This document shows positions 31,001 through 38,644 of a DNA stretch of 64,000 bases, piece after piece. Position 1 is the first letter of the stretch, and each line of letters begins with the position of its first letter. The translations under genes and the position numbers were made by a program. Source of the DNA: Pseudazoarcus sp963975885 (GTDB lineage: Bacteria > Pseudomonadota > Gammaproteobacteria > Burkholderiales > Rhodocyclaceae); the NCBI GenBank assembly GCA_963975885.1, contig CAXBIS010000009.1, positions 1 through 64,000 of the forward strand, given 5' to 3'. Under the pieces are notes generated by a model. It saw nothing but the letters and a program-made list of their open reading frames with translations. It did not search any database and was not told where the DNA came from.

Positions 31001-32158
31001 TCAACCGGCGACGTCGAACGGCTTGGGCACCTTCCCCGCGAGTTCCTGACGACGCGCGGTCGCCTTGCCGAGCAAGGCGAAGCCGAGCAGATCGTCATCC
31101 GATTCGAACAGCGCAGCCACACCTTCGTCGTCCGATTCGAGCCGCCATGTGCCGTCGGTGCCCGCGGGCGGTGGGCACACCACGGTGGGGCAGGCGGGCG
31201 TTTTCACGAGGACCGGCATGGCCGGATACTCGAGCGTGGTGTCGGTGCCGGTGAGGTTGGCGGCCAACGCGCGCGCCTGGTGCATGATGGGCATCACGAA
31301 GGGCAGGTTGAGCCCGCCGATTTCGGCGCAGTCGCCGACGGCGTGAACGTGGGCGACGCTGGTGACGAGCCTGCGGTCGGTGACGATGCCGCGCTCGACC
31401 TTGCAACCGGCCTCGCGGGCGAGCGCGGTGCGCGGGCGCAGGCCTACGGCGGAGACCACCAGACCGGCATCGAGCGTGGTGCCGTCGTCCAGATGGACGC
31501 GGTAGCCGTTGTCGGTGCGCTCGACCGATTTCGCGCTGGCTTCCAGATGAAAGCGCACGCCGGCGGCTTCCAGCCGCTCGCGGAAATAGCCTGCGGCCTC
31601 ACGCGGCAAGAGGCGACCGAGCGGGCGGTCGGCGATGTCGACGACGGTCGTGCGGATGTCGCGCGAGAGCAGGTCGTTGGCGTACTCGCAGCCGATCAGG
31701 CCGCCGCCGAGCAGCACCACTTCGCGCACGCCTTCGAGGCGCTCGGCAAAGCGCGCGAAGTCGTCCAGATCATTGACCGAGATCACGTCGTCGGCGCCGT
31801 CGCCCTCCAGCGGCAGGCGGATCGGGTCAGCGCCGAGCGCCAGCACCAGCTCGTCCCAGGCGATGCGCTCGCCACCCTCCAGTTCGACCTCCTGCTTGTC
31901 GGTGTCGATTGCACAGACCTCGGTGCGCGCGCGGATGTCGGCGTCGAGTTCCTCGGCCATCTTCGCGCACGGTTTCATGACCAGGCTCGCAGCGCTCTTG
32001 CCGGCCGACAGCGCGTTGGACAGTTGCGGCTTGGAATAGAAGTCGGCCGCGTCGCGGCTGACCACGACCAGGCGCGCGTCGCGGTCGAGCTTGCGAAACT
32101 CGCGTGCGAAGTTGTAGCCGGCCAGTCCGCTGCCGAGAATCACGATGGTGCGCTGCAT
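31001..32158 (-). CDS. FAD-dependent NAD(P)H oxidoreductase (NorW/rubredoxin-reductase type)
   Basis: A 385-residue flavoprotein with an N-terminal FAD motif (VILGSGLAGYNFARE), an NAD-binding motif in the middle (VVLLGGGLIGCEYAN) and the second FAD segment HVHAVGDCAEI near residue 275. It resembles NorW and rubredoxin-NAD reductases, which reduce an iron partner protein. It is divergent from nsrR with an operator-like palindrome between them, so a nitric oxide or redox stress role is likely. No rubredoxin or flavorubredoxin gene is visible here. Confidence 0.85.
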   Translation of the reverse strand: MQRTIVILGSGLAGYNFAREFRKLDRDARLVVVSRDAADFYSKPQLSNALSAGKSAASLVMKPCAKMAEELDADIRARTEVCAIDTDKQEVELEGGERIAWDELVLALGADPIRLPLEGDGADDVISVNDLDDFARFAERLEGVREVVLLGGGLIGCEYANDLLSRDIRTTVVDIADRPLGRLLPREAAGYFRERLEAAGVRFHLEASAKSVERTDNGYRVHLDDGTTLDAGLVVSAVGLRPRTALAREAGCKVERGIVTDRRLVTSVAHVHAVGDCAEIGGLNLPFVMPIMHQARALAANLTGTDTTLEYPAMPVLVKTPACPTVVCPPPAGTDGTWRLESDDEGVAALFESDDDLLGFALLGKATARRQELAGKVPKPFDVAG

Positions 32159-32206
32159 GAGAACTCCTTGTCGTTGTGGCGGCGCTTGCGAAGGCGTCGC
32201 CCTATA

Positions 32207-32225
32207 GTGGTATCCTGTTTACCAC
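32207..32225. promoter_or_regulatory. Candidate NsrR operator in the divergent intergenic region
   Basis: GTGGTA (32207-32212) and TACCAC (32220-32225) form an inverted repeat with a 7-bp AT-rich spacer, 46 bp before nsrR and 49 bp before the divergent flavoprotein gene. Its place makes it a likely site for NsrR to control both directions; the sequence was not matched to a known NsrR matrix. Confidence 0.5.
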
Positions 32226-32270
32226 GTTAAACGAGTCGCGACCAGTGCGCGACGGCACGGGAACACCCCC

Positions 32271-32738
32271 ATGCAACTGAACCGCTTCACCGACTACGGC
32301 TTGCGCGTGCTGATGTACCTGCACGGCTGCGATGCCGACGAACTGGTGACCATCGAGAGCATCGCACGCCGCTTCGAGATTCCGCAAAACCACCTCAACA
32401 AGGTCGTGCAGCGCATGGCGCGACTGGGCTGGGTGCAGTCGCGCCCCGGGCGCCACGGCGGCATCCGGCTGGCCGATCGCGACACCTCGCTGCGGCTGGG
32501 CGACGTGTTGCGCGAACTCGAAGGTCACCCGTCGCTGGTCAATTGTGCCGAGCCGCCGTGTCCACTGCGCGGCGGCTGCCGTCTCAAGCAGGCGCTCGAC
32601 GGTGGGCGCGACACCTTCTATGCCGACATGAATCGCCACACGCTCGCGGATCTGGTGCACCCGCCTACGCACGACCTGATCGTCGCGCTGCGCCGCTCCG
32701 AGCCGGACGGTTCACCGGCAGTCCGCCGCCGCGCCTGA
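32271..32738 (+). CDS. nsrR: Rrf2 family nitric-oxide-sensing repressor NsrR
   Basis: A 155-residue Rrf2 protein. It starts MQLNRFTDYGLRVLMYL, as in NsrR, with a winged helix in the first 80 residues. The iron-sulfur ligands are Cys92, Cys97 and Cys103, a CX4CX5C pattern identical in spacing to E. coli NsrR (91, 96, 102). Nitric oxide damages the cluster and relieves repression. It is followed 38 bp later by hmp, its classic target. The C-terminal tail after residue 140 is variable. Confidence 0.93.
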   Translation: MQLNRFTDYGLRVLMYLHGCDADELVTIESIARRFEIPQNHLNKVVQRMARLGWVQSRPGRHGGIRLADRDTSLRLGDVLRELEGHPSLVNCAEPPCPLRGGCRLKQALDGGRDTFYADMNRHTLADLVHPPTHDLIVALRRSEPDGSPAVRRRA

Positions 32739-32776
32739 TCCCGTCCTATCCCCACCCTGATTTCCATGGAGTCCAA

Positions 32777-33973
32777 ATGCTGTCCTCGTCTTCCCGCGAT
32801 CTGATCCACGCTTCCGTACCCGTGCTGCGAGAGCACGGTGAAACCATCACGCGCTGCTTCTATGCGCGCATGTTCGAGCGCCATCCCGAGCTGAAGAACC
32901 TGTTCAACATGGGCAACCAGCAATCCGGGGCGCAGCAGCAGTCGCTCGCCAGCGCGCTCTACGCCTACGCGGCGAACATCGACAACCAGGACGTGCTCGC
33001 GCCGGTGGTGGGCCGCATCGTGCAGAAGCATGTCAGCCTCGGCGTGCGCGCCGAGCACTATCCGATCGTCGGCGAGAACCTGCTCGGTGCGATCCGCGAA
33101 ACCCTCGGGGATGCGGCCACGCCGGAACTGATCGACGCCTGGGGCGAGGCCTATGGCCTGCTCGCAGGCGCGCTGATCGACGAAGAGGCGCGGGTGTATC
33201 GCGAGAAGGGCGTGCAGCCGGGCGAGTTCATGCCGGTGCGCGTTGCGCGCAAGGTGCGCGAGAGCGCGACCGTCACCTCTTTCCATCTGGAAGCGCTCGA
33301 TGGCGGCAGCCTGCCGGCCTTCCAGCCGGGGCAGTACATCAGCCTCGCCTTGCACGTCGACGCGCTGGGTCTGCGCCAGGCGCGTCAGTACAGCCTGTCG
33401 GACGCGTCGCGCAAGGACGTCTGGCGCATCAGCGTCAAGCGGGAGGCCGACGGCTCGGTGTCGAACCTGCTGCACGACGACATCGACGCGGGCGACATCG
33501 TCGAGGTCAGCGTGCCCTGCGGTGACTTCGTCCTCGACGAGCATGAACAGGAGCGCCTGGTGCTGATCGGCGCCGGTGTGGGCATCACGCCGCTGTTGTC
33601 AATGCTGCACACCAGCCTGGATCGCTGGCCGGATCGCGCAGTGACGCTGCTCTATGCCACCCGCGACGGCGACCACCATCCGATGAAGGACGAGGTCGAG
33701 GCGCTGGCCCGCGCGCACGCGGCCTTCGCGGTACACGTGTGCTACGAAGCGCCGCTGGCCGCCGACGAGCAGGGCCGTGACTTCGACCGCCCGGGCAGGC
33801 TCGAACTCGATGCGCTCGAGCCTGCGTTGTTGCCGCGTGATGGGCACTACTACATCTGCGGCCCGGAGGCCTTCATGCAGGCCCAGCGCGCCGCCCTGCG
33901 CACGCGCGGCGTCGAGGCCACCCGCATCCAGTGTGAAGTGTTCGGCCCGTCGCTGGTCGCGCACCTGAACTGA
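32777..33973 (+). CDS. hmp: Flavohemoprotein, nitric oxide dioxygenase
   Basis: A 398-residue flavohemoglobin. Residues 1-140 are the globin domain with Tyr29 and the proximal His85 in KHVSLGV, the same positions as E. coli Hmp. Then come a FAD domain with RQYSLSD and an NAD domain with LIGAGVGITPLLSML and YYICGPEAFMQ. It oxidizes nitric oxide to nitrate with O2. The start at 32777 gives the family N-terminus; the frame upstream lies in nsrR. It is downstream of nsrR in the same direction. Confidence 0.97.
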   Translation: MLSSSSRDLIHASVPVLREHGETITRCFYARMFERHPELKNLFNMGNQQSGAQQQSLASALYAYAANIDNQDVLAPVVGRIVQKHVSLGVRAEHYPIVGENLLGAIRETLGDAATPELIDAWGEAYGLLAGALIDEEARVYREKGVQPGEFMPVRVARKVRESATVTSFHLEALDGGSLPAFQPGQYISLALHVDALGLRQARQYSLSDASRKDVWRISVKREADGSVSNLLHDDIDAGDIVEVSVPCGDFVLDEHEQERLVLIGAGVGITPLLSMLHTSLDRWPDRAVTLLYATRDGDHHPMKDEVEALARAHAAFAVHVCYEAPLAADEQGRDFDRPGRLELDALEPALLPRDGHYYICGPEAFMQAQRAALRTRGVEATRIQCEVFGPSLVAHLN

Positions 33974-33992
33974 GTCCGGGCGGGGGATATCG

Positions 33993-35144
33993 ATGAAAGC
34001 CCTTCGCGAATGGCTCATCGCGTTCCGGCCGGCCCGCCTGACCGCGGATCGTACCGAGCGCATCCGCGCGTGCATCGGCGCGCTGATCGGCATCTTCGTG
34101 ACCGGTATCACCAGTTACTGGCTGATCGGAAACACGCCACAACTGCCCATGCTGATCGCCCCGCTGGGCGCATCCGCTGTGCTGCTGTTCGCCGTGCCCA
34201 ACGGTCCGCTCGCCCAGCCCTGGCCGATCGTCGGTGGCAACACGCTCTCCGCGCTGGTCGGGGTGACCGCACTGATGCTCTTCGATGACGTGCCCACGGC
34301 GGCCGCGGTTGGTGTGGGCGGTGCGATTGCGCTGATGTTCCTCACGCGCAGCCTGCATCCGCCCGGCGGGGCGGTGGCGCTGGCCACCGTACTCGGCGGC
34401 GAAGCGGTGCTTGAACAGGGCTACATGTGGGCGCTGATGCCGGTGGGGATGGAGTCACTGTTGCTGCTCGTCACCGGCCTCATCTACAACAACGCCACCG
34501 GCCGCCGCTACCCGCCGCCGCCGCCCAAGCCGGCCACGCACCAAACCGGCGACAGCGCACCCGGCGAACGCCTGGGCTTCACCCAGTCCGACCTGGAAAC
34601 GGTGTTGTCGCGCTACGAACAGGTGCTCGACGTCACGCGCGCCGACTTGCAGACCATCCTCAAGCAGACCGAGATGGAGGCTTATCGTCGGCGCATGGGC
34701 GAGATTACCTGCGCCGACATCATGTCGCGCGACCTGGTCACGGTGGAGTACGACACACCGCTGGCCCATGCGTGGTCGCGCCTGCAGTTTCACCGCATCA
34801 AGGCACTGCCGGTGATCGATGCCGAGCGCCGCGTGATCGGTGTGGTGACGCTGGTGGATTTTCTCAAGCACGCGCGACTGGATCGCTACGAGGGCTTTCG
34901 CGACCGGCTCTACCGCTTCCTGCGTCGCGGCGGCGAGGACGGCCTTCGCCAGGTCGGCGAGATCATGACCGCCGAGGTCGAGACCGCGCGTGCCGACGAG
35001 CACATCGCCCGCCTCGTGCCCAAGCTCTCCGATGGCGGGCGTCACCATATTCCCATCGTCGACGACGAGGAGCGGCTGGTCGGCATCGTCACCCAGTCCG
35101 ACCTCGTCGCGGCCCTGTACCGCGGCGCTGCGCCGCAACCCTGA
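33993..35144 (+). CDS. HPP family membrane protein with two C-terminal CBS domains
   Basis: A 383-residue protein. Residues of about 20-165 form four to five membrane helices and contain the namesake TRSLHPPGGAVALATVLG. Two CBS domains follow (about 235-290 and 320-380; MSRDLVTVEYDTPL and MTAEVETARADEHI), which usually bind adenyl nucleotides. HPP proteins have been linked to nitrite transport and often lie beside nitric oxide genes, as here, 19 bp after hmp. The CBS domains could tune transport to energy status (inference). Confidence 0.9.
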   Translation: MKALREWLIAFRPARLTADRTERIRACIGALIGIFVTGITSYWLIGNTPQLPMLIAPLGASAVLLFAVPNGPLAQPWPIVGGNTLSALVGVTALMLFDDVPTAAAVGVGGAIALMFLTRSLHPPGGAVALATVLGGEAVLEQGYMWALMPVGMESLLLLVTGLIYNNATGRRYPPPPPKPATHQTGDSAPGERLGFTQSDLETVLSRYEQVLDVTRADLQTILKQTEMEAYRRRMGEITCADIMSRDLVTVEYDTPLAHAWSRLQFHRIKALPVIDAERRVIGVVTLVDFLKHARLDRYEGFRDRLYRFLRRGGEDGLRQVGEIMTAEVETARADEHIARLVPKLSDGGRHHIPIVDDEERLVGIVTQSDLVAALYRGAAPQP

Positions 35145-35166
35145 ACCTTCGCGAATGGAGGAAGCA

Positions 35167-35616
35167 ATGAGCACGACGGAAACCAACACCACGCCGATGA
35201 GCGACGCCGAACTGGCGGAGTTCTTCAACACCCTGCTCGAATGCGAGCGTGCCGGCGTCAAGGTGCTTACCGAGTACGAAAAGGACTTTGCCGGCAACGA
35301 CGACGCGGTGCAGACCATCGTCGAATCGCGGCGCGACGAGGGCAAGTACTGCAAGCTGATGTTCGACTTCCTGCGCGAACTCGGCGCCGAGGTCAGCACC
35401 AAGACCGGAAGCTTCGCCGACAAGGCGCTGGCCGTCGAAGGCAAGCCCGAGCGCCTGGCCTTTCTCAACCGGGGGCAGGGCTGGGTCGCGCGCGAGATCG
35501 AGAAGGCCCTGCCGCGCATCGACCGTCCGCACATGCGCGAGGCGCTGCAGGAGATGCTCGATACGCACCGCGACAACATCGGCCGCACGGACGAGTTGAT
35601 CGACACCCTGTCCTGA
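35167..35616 (+). CDS. Uncharacterized ferritin-like helical protein (DUF6306-like)
   Basis: A 149-residue, mostly helical acidic protein. Pairs of Glu/His/Asp such as ECERAGVKVLTEYE, ESRRDEGKYC and DTHRDNIGRTDE suggest a four-helix ferritin-like bundle. I assign DUF6306 from memory of the family, not from a search. It is 22 bp after the HPP-CBS gene with GGAGG before the ATG at 35167; ATG 35155 is a less likely start. Co-transcription with hmp-HPP hints at a nitrosative stress or iron role. Confidence 0.65.
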   Translation: MSTTETNTTPMSDAELAEFFNTLLECERAGVKVLTEYEKDFAGNDDAVQTIVESRRDEGKYCKLMFDFLRELGAEVSTKTGSFADKALAVEGKPERLAFLNRGQGWVAREIEKALPRIDRPHMREALQEMLDTHRDNIGRTDELIDTLS

Positions 35617-35741
35617 CCGAAGGCCGTTCCGGTGCGACGAACGGCTTATCGGAATATGCGAAAACTTTGATTGTTTCGGCTAGATTGTCAGCTTCAGCGC
35701 CTTATCCGCGGGCTGGGTCCGCATTCCTGGGAGAGCGAAGC

Positions 35742-36152
35742 ATGGCGAACAAGAAGATCGAAGACGTGGAAGGCATCGGACCGGCCATCGGCGCCAAGCT
35801 CAAGGCCGTCGGCGTCAAGGACACCGACGGCCTGCTCGAGCACTGCAAGACGCCGTCCGGGCGCAAGGCACTGGCCAAGGAATCCGGCCTGACGGACAAG
35901 CAGGTGCTCAAGTTTGCCAACATGGTCGACCTCTACCGGATCAGCGGTGTGGGCTCGGAATATGCCGAACTGCTCGAAGCGGCCGGCGTCGACACCGTGC
36001 CGGAGTTGGCACGGCGCCGTCCCGACAACCTCGCCACGGCGATGGCTGAACTCAACGAGAAGAAGAAGCTCGTTCGCCGCGCGCCGACCGAGAGCGAGGT
36101 CGGCAAGTGGGTCGAGCAGGCGAAGAAACTGCCGCGCGTGCTCGAGTACTGA
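35742..36152 (+). CDS. DUF4332-type helix-hairpin-helix protein
   Basis: A 136-residue protein made of helix-hairpin-helix-like repeats: KIEDVEGIGPAIGAKLKAVG at the start and DLYRISGVGSEYAELLEAAG in the middle, followed by a Lys/Arg-rich tail. This matches DUF4332. GIGP/GVGS hairpins usually contact DNA backbone, but function is unknown. It follows the ferritin-like gene with 125 bp between and ends at a strong hairpin. The upstream extension of the frame is unrelated. Confidence 0.75.
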   Translation: MANKKIEDVEGIGPAIGAKLKAVGVKDTDGLLEHCKTPSGRKALAKESGLTDKQVLKFANMVDLYRISGVGSEYAELLEAAGVDTVPELARRRPDNLATAMAELNEKKKLVRRAPTESEVGKWVEQAKKLPRVLEY

Positions 36153-36155
36153 TTG

Positions 36156-36174
36156 CCCGCCCGCCGCGGGCGGG
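36156..36174. terminator. Hairpin between convergent genes
   Basis: CCCGCCCG (36156-36163) and CGGGCGGG (36167-36174) form an 8-bp GC stem with a 3-nt loop, directly after the DUF4332 stop and 30 bp before the convergent nitroreductase stop. It is a probable bidirectional terminator without a T-tract. Confidence 0.55.
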
Positions 36175-36204
36175 GACGGCCGCCTGGCGGGCGTTCGTCC
36201 GCGC

Positions 36205-36795
36205 CTACAGCAGCGTGCACGCCTCGTCGAAGTCCAGACGCGGGCTGCGCGGATGCAGCGCGGAGGCGTCGCCGTAGCCCAGATTGCACAGGAAGTTCGA
36301 GCGCACGTTGGTACCGTGGAAGAACTCGGCGTCGACCTTGGCCTGGTCGAAGCCCGACATCGGGCCGCAGTCCAGTCCAACCGAACGCGCCGCGATGATG
36401 AGATAGGCGCCCTGCAGCGAGCCGTTGCGCTTGGCGGTGGCGTCCGCCAGTTCCTCGTTGCCGGTGAACCACGAGCGTGCGTCGGTGTGCGGGAAGAGCT
36501 CCGGCAGCTTGTCGTAGAAGCGCAGGTCGTAGCCGATGATCGCCGTCACCGGTGCGCTCATGGTCTTGTCCACATTGCCCTTGGCCAGCGCCGGGCGCAG
36601 CCGCTCCTTGGCTTCACGGCTGCGCACGAAGACGATGCGCGCCGGGCAGCAGTTCGCGCTGGTTGGCCCGAACTTCATCAGATCGTAGAGCTCATGGAGT
36701 GTCTCGTCGGAAACCTGCTGATCGAGCCAGACGTTGTGGGTGCGGGCTTCGCGGAAGATCAGTTCCATCCCTGCGTCATCGAGTTTCTTGGGCAT
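36205..36795 (-). CDS. rutE: Nitroreductase family protein, RutE-like (malonic semialdehyde reductase type)
   Basis: A 196-residue FMN-dependent reductase. The segments EARTHNVW, LMKFGPTSANCCPARIVF, KERLRPALAKGNVDKTM and GLDCGPMSGFD match RutE closely in order and length. RutE reduces malonic semialdehyde to 3-hydroxypropionate in uracil breakdown, but no other rut gene is visible, so it may serve another reductive detoxification. The Met at 36795 is chosen for family length. The 298 bp between this gene and 37094 hold no gene or clear site that I can see. Confidence 0.82.
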   Translation of the reverse strand: MPKKLDDAGMELIFREARTHNVWLDQQVSDETLHELYDLMKFGPTSANCCPARIVFVRSREAKERLRPALAKGNVDKTMSAPVTAIIGYDLRFYDKLPELFPHTDARSWFTGNEELADATAKRNGSLQGAYLIIAARSVGLDCGPMSGFDQAKVDAEFFHGTNVRSNFLCNLGYGDASALHPRSPRLDFDEACTLL

Positions 36796-37093
36796 GCAGT
36801 CGCTCCTGAAAAAGGTTGAAATCAGCCCGCCACGCCGTGCCGTTGGCGTGCATGTCGGGCACATGCAGCATATTGCGACCGTCGCGGTGCATACAACGTT
36901 CCTCGCGCGTTGTCGATCATCCCGCACAAGCGCATGCTTGCAGTGGACGAGCTGCGCTTCTATCTTGTAGGGAACGCCGAGCGCTTTGTGCAGTCCAGAG
37001 TGCGAGGGCCTGGCCAGTCTCGTTGCGACGAGGGCTGACAGTTCGCCCCTTCCCTTTTACAGGGATCGTTCAAATCATCTGACGGGAGTGGTC

Positions 37094-37438
37094 ATGGAAG
37101 GAGTCAGTCTCAATACCGGCCCCGCCGGCGTCCTCGCCAACGAAGGCGGGAGTGCGGTCACGCGCTCGCGCGATGATCGCGACGCGCAGCCTGGCGGTCA
37201 GCCGCCGCAGAACGAACCGCGCGTCAACGAAGGGCCGAGCACCCGCAGCAGCATCAGTACCCAGGGGCTGGAACTTGCGCGCCAGGATCCGGTGCCCGGC
37301 AGTGGCGAATCGCCACAAGTATCGCAGGACAACCGCCAGGCCGGCGCGCAACAGGCCGATAACCAGTCGTCCGATTCTGCCGGGCAGGATGGCCGTCTGA
37401 TCGACGATGACTCGCCCAACGAGTTGTTGAGGGGCTGA
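37094..37438 (+). CDS. Small low-complexity protein, function unknown
   Basis: A 114-residue hydrophilic protein rich in Gly, Ser, Gln, Asp and Pro, with no signal peptide, membrane helix or cysteine. It begins EGVSLNTGPAGVLANEGGSA and looks largely disordered. The ATG at 37094 follows GACGGGAG. It is 18 bp upstream of a coiled-coil gene in the same direction, and the two probably form a small operon. I do not recognise the family. Confidence 0.55.
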   Translation: MEGVSLNTGPAGVLANEGGSAVTRSRDDRDAQPGGQPPQNEPRVNEGPSTRSSISTQGLELARQDPVPGSGESPQVSQDNRQAGAQQADNQSSDSAGQDGRLIDDDSPNELLRG

Positions 37439-37456
37439 CGCAACGGGTCCGGGCCG

Positions 37457-37873
37457 ATGAACTCGACGCCCTCTGCAACCGCTTCCGCAGTCTATTCCCA
37501 ACTGCAACGGCAACAGGCCGAGCGCAATGCTGATCTGGCCGAGCAGCGTGCGCGCAGCTTGCAGGCCGAAACGCGTCAGGCACGCAGCGAAGCCGACCGC
37601 GCGCAGGAGCGTGTACGCTCGCTTGAGGTAGACACCCGTCAGGCTCAGGCCGAAGCCGGCCGGGCGCGCAGCGATGTCGCCGCCAGCGAGTCGCTGCGCC
37701 GCGTCGACGACGCACTCGGCGCAGTGCGCGAACAGATCGCCACCGCCTTCCCGCCGGAGTCCTCGGCTTCGGCCACGTCCGCGACCCCCGCTCCGTCCCC
37801 GCCGGCTGCTTCGCCGCCGGTCGTCAATGCCCTCGGCCAGGTCACCGGCACGGTCATCAATGTCGCCGTCTGA
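37457..37873 (+). CDS. Coiled-coil protein, function unknown
   Basis: A 138-residue protein. Residues of about 10-95 are a long, charged coiled coil with a repeated pattern (ARSLQAETRQARSEADRAQE then VRSLEVDTRQAQAEAGRARS), an internal duplication of about 22 residues. A Pro/Ala/Ser-rich linker leads to a small hydrophobic end NALGQVTGTVINVAV. There are no cysteines or signal peptide. It is paired with the preceding low-complexity gene and converges with the FkbM gene. Confidence 0.6.
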   Translation: MNSTPSATASAVYSQLQRQQAERNADLAEQRARSLQAETRQARSEADRAQERVRSLEVDTRQAQAEAGRARSDVAASESLRRVDDALGAVREQIATAFPPESSASATSATPAPSPPAASPPVVNALGQVTGTVINVAV

Positions 37874-37921
37874 AAGCCGGTCGACGGAAAGAGTCGGCCA
37901 GATACTCAAGAGTTCGGCGGT

Positions 37922-38620
37922 TCAAGACACGCGGGACTGAGGGCGAAAAGCGCGAAAAATCCCGTTTTCGGGATGCAGATCGCGTTCCACGATGAATCCT
38001 TCTGCCTGCAGGTGCCGTACAAGTTGCGTGATGTTCCACTGCGTAGAATCCGGCGCCTGAGGTGAATTGAGCGTGTGGAACTCGCCGACGATTTCGCCAA
38101 CCCGGTTGAGCAGCCGGCTGCCGAGCAGAATCGGGTACTCGCTGCCCTCCGCGTCAATTTTGAGCAGGTCGATGCGGCCGAGCTCTTCGACGATGCGATC
38201 CAGCGGGACCGTGTGAACGGTTTCGGCTCCGTCGGGCGAAAAGCCGAAACCGGCCACCGAGGTGCACGGCACGACGGTGCCGCCGCCGGTGTTCTCGGCG
38301 TGCGCGTTGGGTCTCCAGACCAGCGACGTCGGGCTTTCTCCGCCTCCCCATACCGCGGCGTGTCGGCACTCGACGCCAGGGGATGCACCGCAGTTGGCCT
38401 GCAGCATTTCGAAGTTCTCGCTCCCGGCTTCGAACGCGAGCACCCTGCGGGCGCCGTGACGGGCCGCGAGCAGCGTGAAGGCGCCGATGTGTGCGCCGAC
38501 GTCGACCACCGTACGGTCCCGAAAGTCGATCGTGCCGTACTCGCGCAGATTGATCACGGACTCGAGAACGTGGTGGTCCCAGGTGTCGGGTCGCTGCCGT
38601 GGGGTGATTCGCTCGCTCAT
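37922..38620 (-). CDS. FkbM family methyltransferase
   Basis: A 232-residue SAM-dependent methyltransferase with motif I DVGAHIGAFTLLAARHG (about 41-57), VLAFEAGSENFEML, and IDLLKIDAEGSE (about 153-164), the typical FkbM signature. FkbM enzymes O-methylate sugars and polyketides. It is 24 bp downstream of the three-domain glycosyltransferase gene, so it may cap a glycan built by that enzyme (inference). Confidence 0.9.
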   Translation of the reverse strand: MSERITPRQRPDTWDHHVLESVINLREYGTIDFRDRTVVDVGAHIGAFTLLAARHGARRVLAFEAGSENFEMLQANCGASPGVECRHAAVWGGGESPTSLVWRPNAHAENTGGGTVVPCTSVAGFGFSPDGAETVHTVPLDRIVEELGRIDLLKIDAEGSEYPILLGSRLLNRVGEIVGEFHTLNSPQAPDSTQWNITQLVRHLQAEGFIVERDLHPENGIFRAFRPQSRVS

Positions 38621-38644
38621 CCCGGAAGAGCCCCCGGCGCAATC

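Noticed and set aside
35155..35166. Alternative start of the ferritin-like gene four codons upstream
   Set aside because: The bases there (GGAGGAA) act better as the ribosome site for the ATG at 35167.
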